Below are positions 32,252-34,524 of a DNA stretch of 34,524 nt, piece after piece. Made by a program: the position numbers and the translations under genes. Every line of letters begins with the position of its first letter. Position 1 is the stretch's first letter. The stretch spans positions 1 to 34,524 of the forward strand of contig CAMBSS010000024.1 of NCBI GenBank assembly GCA_945870465.1, read 5' to 3'. Under the pieces are notes generated by a model. It was not told where the DNA came from and did no database searches. It saw only the letters and a program-made list of their open reading frames with translations. The DNA comes from Bordetella parapertussis. GTDB lineage: Bacteria; Pseudomonadota; Gammaproteobacteria; Burkholderiales; SG8-41.

Positions 32252-33946
32252 CTAAGCGGGAAACGTCATCTTCTTCGTGACCGGATTGACGTAACCGCCC
32301 CACAGCACCATGGTCCTGTTGCGGTTGGGATCGCCGCACACCACGATGTGAATCACGTCAGGACTCGGCACTACCCGCACCAGGTCATCCGGCCCCACCA
32401 GGTATTCCTTCGGATAAATGCCGCGCTCCACCGCATCGGGAATCGTGAACGCCTCGGAGTGCCCGTACTTGAGTAGGAACTCAAGCTCGCGGTACGTGAC
32501 CCGCGCATGCTCGTAGATATATTCGCGGATCATCTGTTTCGTGTAGCCGGCACCGGCCAGTGCTTTTGCTACCGACGGGGCCATCAGGATCGTGACCATA
32601 TTCTTGAAACCCCGCGGCCCGCGTTCCGCAAACCGGGCAAGGCAGGGTTTCTTGGTCAGTTCGATACTGAGGAATTCAAGCGCGGTCTGCGCCGCCGTCT
32701 TGTCGGGCGTGCCGTAGATCGCCGGCGCCCAGCCCCAGGTCACGCTCGCGCATGCAGTCACCGTGCTGTCTTCTTTCTTGAAGCCCTGCTCGACGTGGAA
32801 CGGATCCCACGGGTTCTCGTCGTCGTTTTCGGCCACCGTGAAACTCTGCGGGTAACCGAACGTGCCCATGTAGTTGCGGCCCGGCCGGTAGCCGGCGATG
32901 TTCTTGATGATCAGGCCCATGGCGCGGCCGATAGCCGGGTTGTTGCCTTTCGAAATCAGGTGCGCGCCGCTCTCTATGCCCATTTTTTTGACGGCAGGCC
33001 CGTTGACGAGCAGGAAAGGAAATACGCCCCACGTCGTGCCGATATTGGCGAGGTTGTAAGTGTTGTCCGCGATCGCCTCGACCAGCGCGATCAAGAGCGG
33101 CATGCATTCAGGGCTGCAGCCCGCCATCACGCCGTTGGCCGCGATGTTCCGCGGCGTCGCCACCAGGTTGGCCTGCGGCAGCACCGCGATTTTTTCATCC
33201 GGCGCGCGGTCGGTGTGTTTCAGGAACGCTTCGACGCGCTCTTTGGTCGGCGGGATGATGGGCAACTCGTCCGTCCAGCCCTGGTTGCGAAAGTATTCGT
33301 TGACGTCTTCGAAGCTGCCTTCATAAATGATTTCGGCGGCCTTGCGCGCAACGGCAGGCGCTACGCCGCTGCCGCCATCGCGCGGCTTGGTCAGATGATC
33401 GACGATGCGGCCGAACAGGACGTCCTCTACATTCTTGATGACGAGCTCTTCGGGATGCACACCCACCGTGCCCGGGTACTCGCCTATCCTCACGTCGGCC
33501 ATGCCTTCGGCCTTCGCCATCGCCTTGGCGATGGTCGTAAACCCGGTCGTGGTGATCACCACGCTGGGGATCCCCGCTTTTTCCAACTCTACCGCCGGCC
33601 TCACCGAGGACGGAGTGCAGGTCCCTCAACCCCCGTTGCCGGTGATGATCGCGTCGACGCCTTTCAGCTTCGCGAGCTCCGCGATCTCTTTGGCGATCTT
33701 CTTTTGCGACTCCGCGTCCCCGCCCACGTACACGATCGGAAATTCGGTGAAGGGAATTATTTTGACGTTCTTGTATTTTTCCTTGAACAACCGGCGATAC
33801 GTCTGAAACATCAGCTCGCCTTTGAAGTGGTTGTTGTACACCTCGCCGATGGTCTTGCCGTCGAGCGTGTCGAGATGGCGGGCGACGTTACTGATCGCGC
33901 CTTGCGGCAGCCCCTCGGGGCTGATTACGCCCATGACTTCTTTCAT
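32252..33946 (-). CDS. UGSC-family selenoprotein fused to a large C-terminal domain; in-frame TGA read as Sec107
   Basis: One 565-codon frame starts at ATG 33946, with AGGAGC 6 nt upstream. It is interrupted by a single TGA at 33628-33626 and then stays open to 32252. The TGA sits in ITGNGG-[U107]-G-T-C110-TPSSVRPAVELEKAGIP. This is the U/C-G-S/T-C motif of UGSC (seleno)proteins and resembles the UGTC site of GrdB. Homology-like composition continues unbroken on both sides, so a pseudogene is unlikely. Residues 1 to about 190 form the UGSC domain. Residues about 205-564 (FEDVNEYFRNQGWTDELP onward, with AGCSPECMP) are a domain I do not recognise. The Sec-Cys pair suggests redox or nucleophilic chemistry. 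No sel genes are in the window. Confidence 0.85.
33592..33628 (-). promoter_or_regulatory. Candidate bacterial SECIS element (includes the UGA)
   Basis: Right after the TGA, the minus strand can form a hairpin. The 5' arm is 33615-33606, the loop is GGU (33605-33603) and the 3' arm is 33602-33593. The stem has eight pairs in ten positions, with two U-C mismatches. The loop begins 21 nt after the UGA. Bacterial SECIS elements have a G-containing loop at about this distance (GGUCU in E. coli fdhF). An unpaired U below the loop is also reminiscent of that element. Confidence 0.6.
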
Positions 33947-34020
33947 TTGATGCTCCTCGTTGCTTTGCGACTAACAGATCTGCGACTTTATCACTTTTCG
34001 CTATTTTTCTTCGGGGTGGC

Positions 34021-34257
34021 TTGGGAGTGATCACTTGGTGGGGATTCATGGTGCCGGCCGGAACTCCTGCCGACGTTGTTGCGAAGATCAGCGCCGACAC
34101 CGGGCGTGTTCTGAAACTGCCTGAGGTCAGCGTCAATCTGATTGCGCAGGGACTATATCCCGCCCCGTCCACCCCCGAGCAGTTCAATGCTCATATCCGC
34201 TCGGAGATGGGGCGATATGCAAAGATCGTGAAAGAAGCGGGGATCAAGGCGGACTAA
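34021..34257 (+). pseudogene. Remnant of a Bug/TctC-family gene (C-terminal 78 residues)
   Basis: The reading VITWWGFMVPAGTPADVVAK, then RVLKLPEV and a final IVKEAGIKAD, aligns with the last 76 residues or so of the Bug protein at 21750. The first 240 residues, including the signal peptide, are missing. The upstream sequence runs into the selenoprotein promoter region and is not Bug-like. There is no ribosome-binding site. This is most likely a deletion relic. Confidence 0.85.
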
Positions 34258-34261
34258 AAGC

Positions 34262-34420
34262 CGAGAGGCGAGAAGCGTGCTTCGCCGAGAGACGCCGGGG
34301 GAGAGACGAGAGACGTAAAAGCATTAAATCACCGTCTATCGTCTATCCTGCGACTTCGACTCTCTGGGTCCTAAAACGCCGTCTATCGTCTATCCCGCTT
34401 CTTCGTCTTTCCCAATTTCC
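34262..34420. repeat. GAGAGACG / GTCTATC repetitive region
   Basis: The left part contains GCTTCGCCGAGAGACGCC and GGAGAGACGAGAGACG, matching the reverse complement of the spacer at 22707-22805. The right part has CCGTCTATCGTCTATCC twice, about 49 bp apart. No gene is visible between the Bug remnant and 34441. Confidence 0.6.
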
Positions 34421-34440
34421 CAGGCCGCGCCCGGGAAAAA

Positions 34441-34524
34441 TCAGGCTTTCTTCGCCCACGCTATACAGTAGGCCTGCGGAGCGATTTCATTGTCACCCGG
34501 GAGGATCTTGCATTCGCCCGGCCC
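34441..34524 (-). CDS. C-terminal end of an unidentified gene (continues beyond window)
   Basis: The minus strand is open from the window edge to a TGA at 34443-34441. It reads 27 residues ending DNEIAPQAYCIAWAKKA. The composition looks like real coding sequence, but the piece is too short to name a family. Confidence 0.5.
   Translation of the reverse strand, partial: GPGECKILPGDNEIAPQAYCIAWAKKA

Noticed and set aside
33604..33628. The in-frame TGA as a pseudogene or sequencing error
   Set aside because: The TGA falls exactly on the Sec/Cys position of a known motif, the frame is otherwise open over 565 codons, and a SECIS-like hairpin follows. A point error from TGC or TGT remains possible but is less likely.
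1..34524. tRNA, rRNA or transposase genes
   Set aside because: Reading both strands, I saw no tRNA cloverleaf-like stretch, rRNA motif or transposase-like protein. Short tRNA genes could still be missed without a search tool.

Overview
The window is about 34.5 kb of GC-rich DNA with dense, short-spaced genes. It suggests a betaproteobacterium, probably an uncultivated member of the Burkholderiales/Nitrosomonadales sphere. Evidence for this: three complete Bug/TctC-type solute-binding proteins plus a remnant of a fourth; a KorCAB 2-oxoacid oxidoreductase of the betaproteobacterial type; a block running from an RNB ribonuclease through TonB and AroE to MtgA; and a soxXYZA cluster. The taxonomy is inferred from gene content only.

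Layout. 1-2.4 kb: the 3' end of lpdA, a His-rich secreted protein with a perfect terminator hairpin, a YaiI-family protein and two small hypothetical genes. 2.4-3.3 kb: two small minus-strand hypothetical genes. 3.6-8.4 kb: the korC-korA-korB operon, a 2-oxoacid (probably 2-oxoglutarate) oxidoreductase with its own FAD/NAD(P)/Fe-S subunit. 8.4-10.5 kb, minus strand: soxX-soxY-soxZ-soxA, with an unusual SoxY C-terminus. 10.6-15.5 kb: a cupin gene, then the minus-strand RNB RNase, TonB, AroE and MtgA block. 15.6-17.3 kb, minus: amidase and a YqiA-like esterase overlapping by 4 bp. 17.4-20.4 kb: an HdrC/HdrB-like Fe-S pair followed by a gamma-glutamyltransferase-family hydrolase. 20.5-24 kb: a small lipoprotein, an ion-channel protein, a Bug protein, a secreted protein and a YcgR-like PilZ protein. 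24-30.7 kb: NAD-type malic enzyme, a membrane protein with an L7/L12-like tail, two Bug proteins, an SDR, an MFS exporter and slyX. 30.7-34.5 kb: a fluoroacetate/haloacetate-dehalogenase-type hydrolase bracketed by four copies of a long palindromic repeat, then a selenoprotein gene, a Bug remnant and repetitive DNA.

The most interesting item is on the minus strand at 32252-33946. Two ORFs that look separate are one 565-codon gene read through a single in-frame TGA at 33626-33628. The TGA lies in the context Gly-Gly-[TGA]-Gly-Thr-Cys, which matches the U-G-S/T-C motif of the UGSC (seleno)protein family and resembles the Sec site of GrdB. A hairpin with a GGU loop starts within 10 nt of the TGA, with the loop 20 nt downstream, as expected of a bacterial SECIS. 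The product is a UGSC domain fused to a C-terminal domain of about 350 residues whose function I do not recognise. Its neighbours are a dehalogenase and transporter-binding proteins for organic acids, which hints at a catabolic role, but that is inference only.

Metabolically, the window combines 2-oxoacid oxidation (Lpd, Kor), malate decarboxylation (MaeA), organic-acid capture (Bug proteins), partial thiosulfate oxidation (Sox) and hydrolytic genes (amidase, GGT family, dehalogenase). No rRNA, tRNA, CRISPR array or transposase gene was seen.
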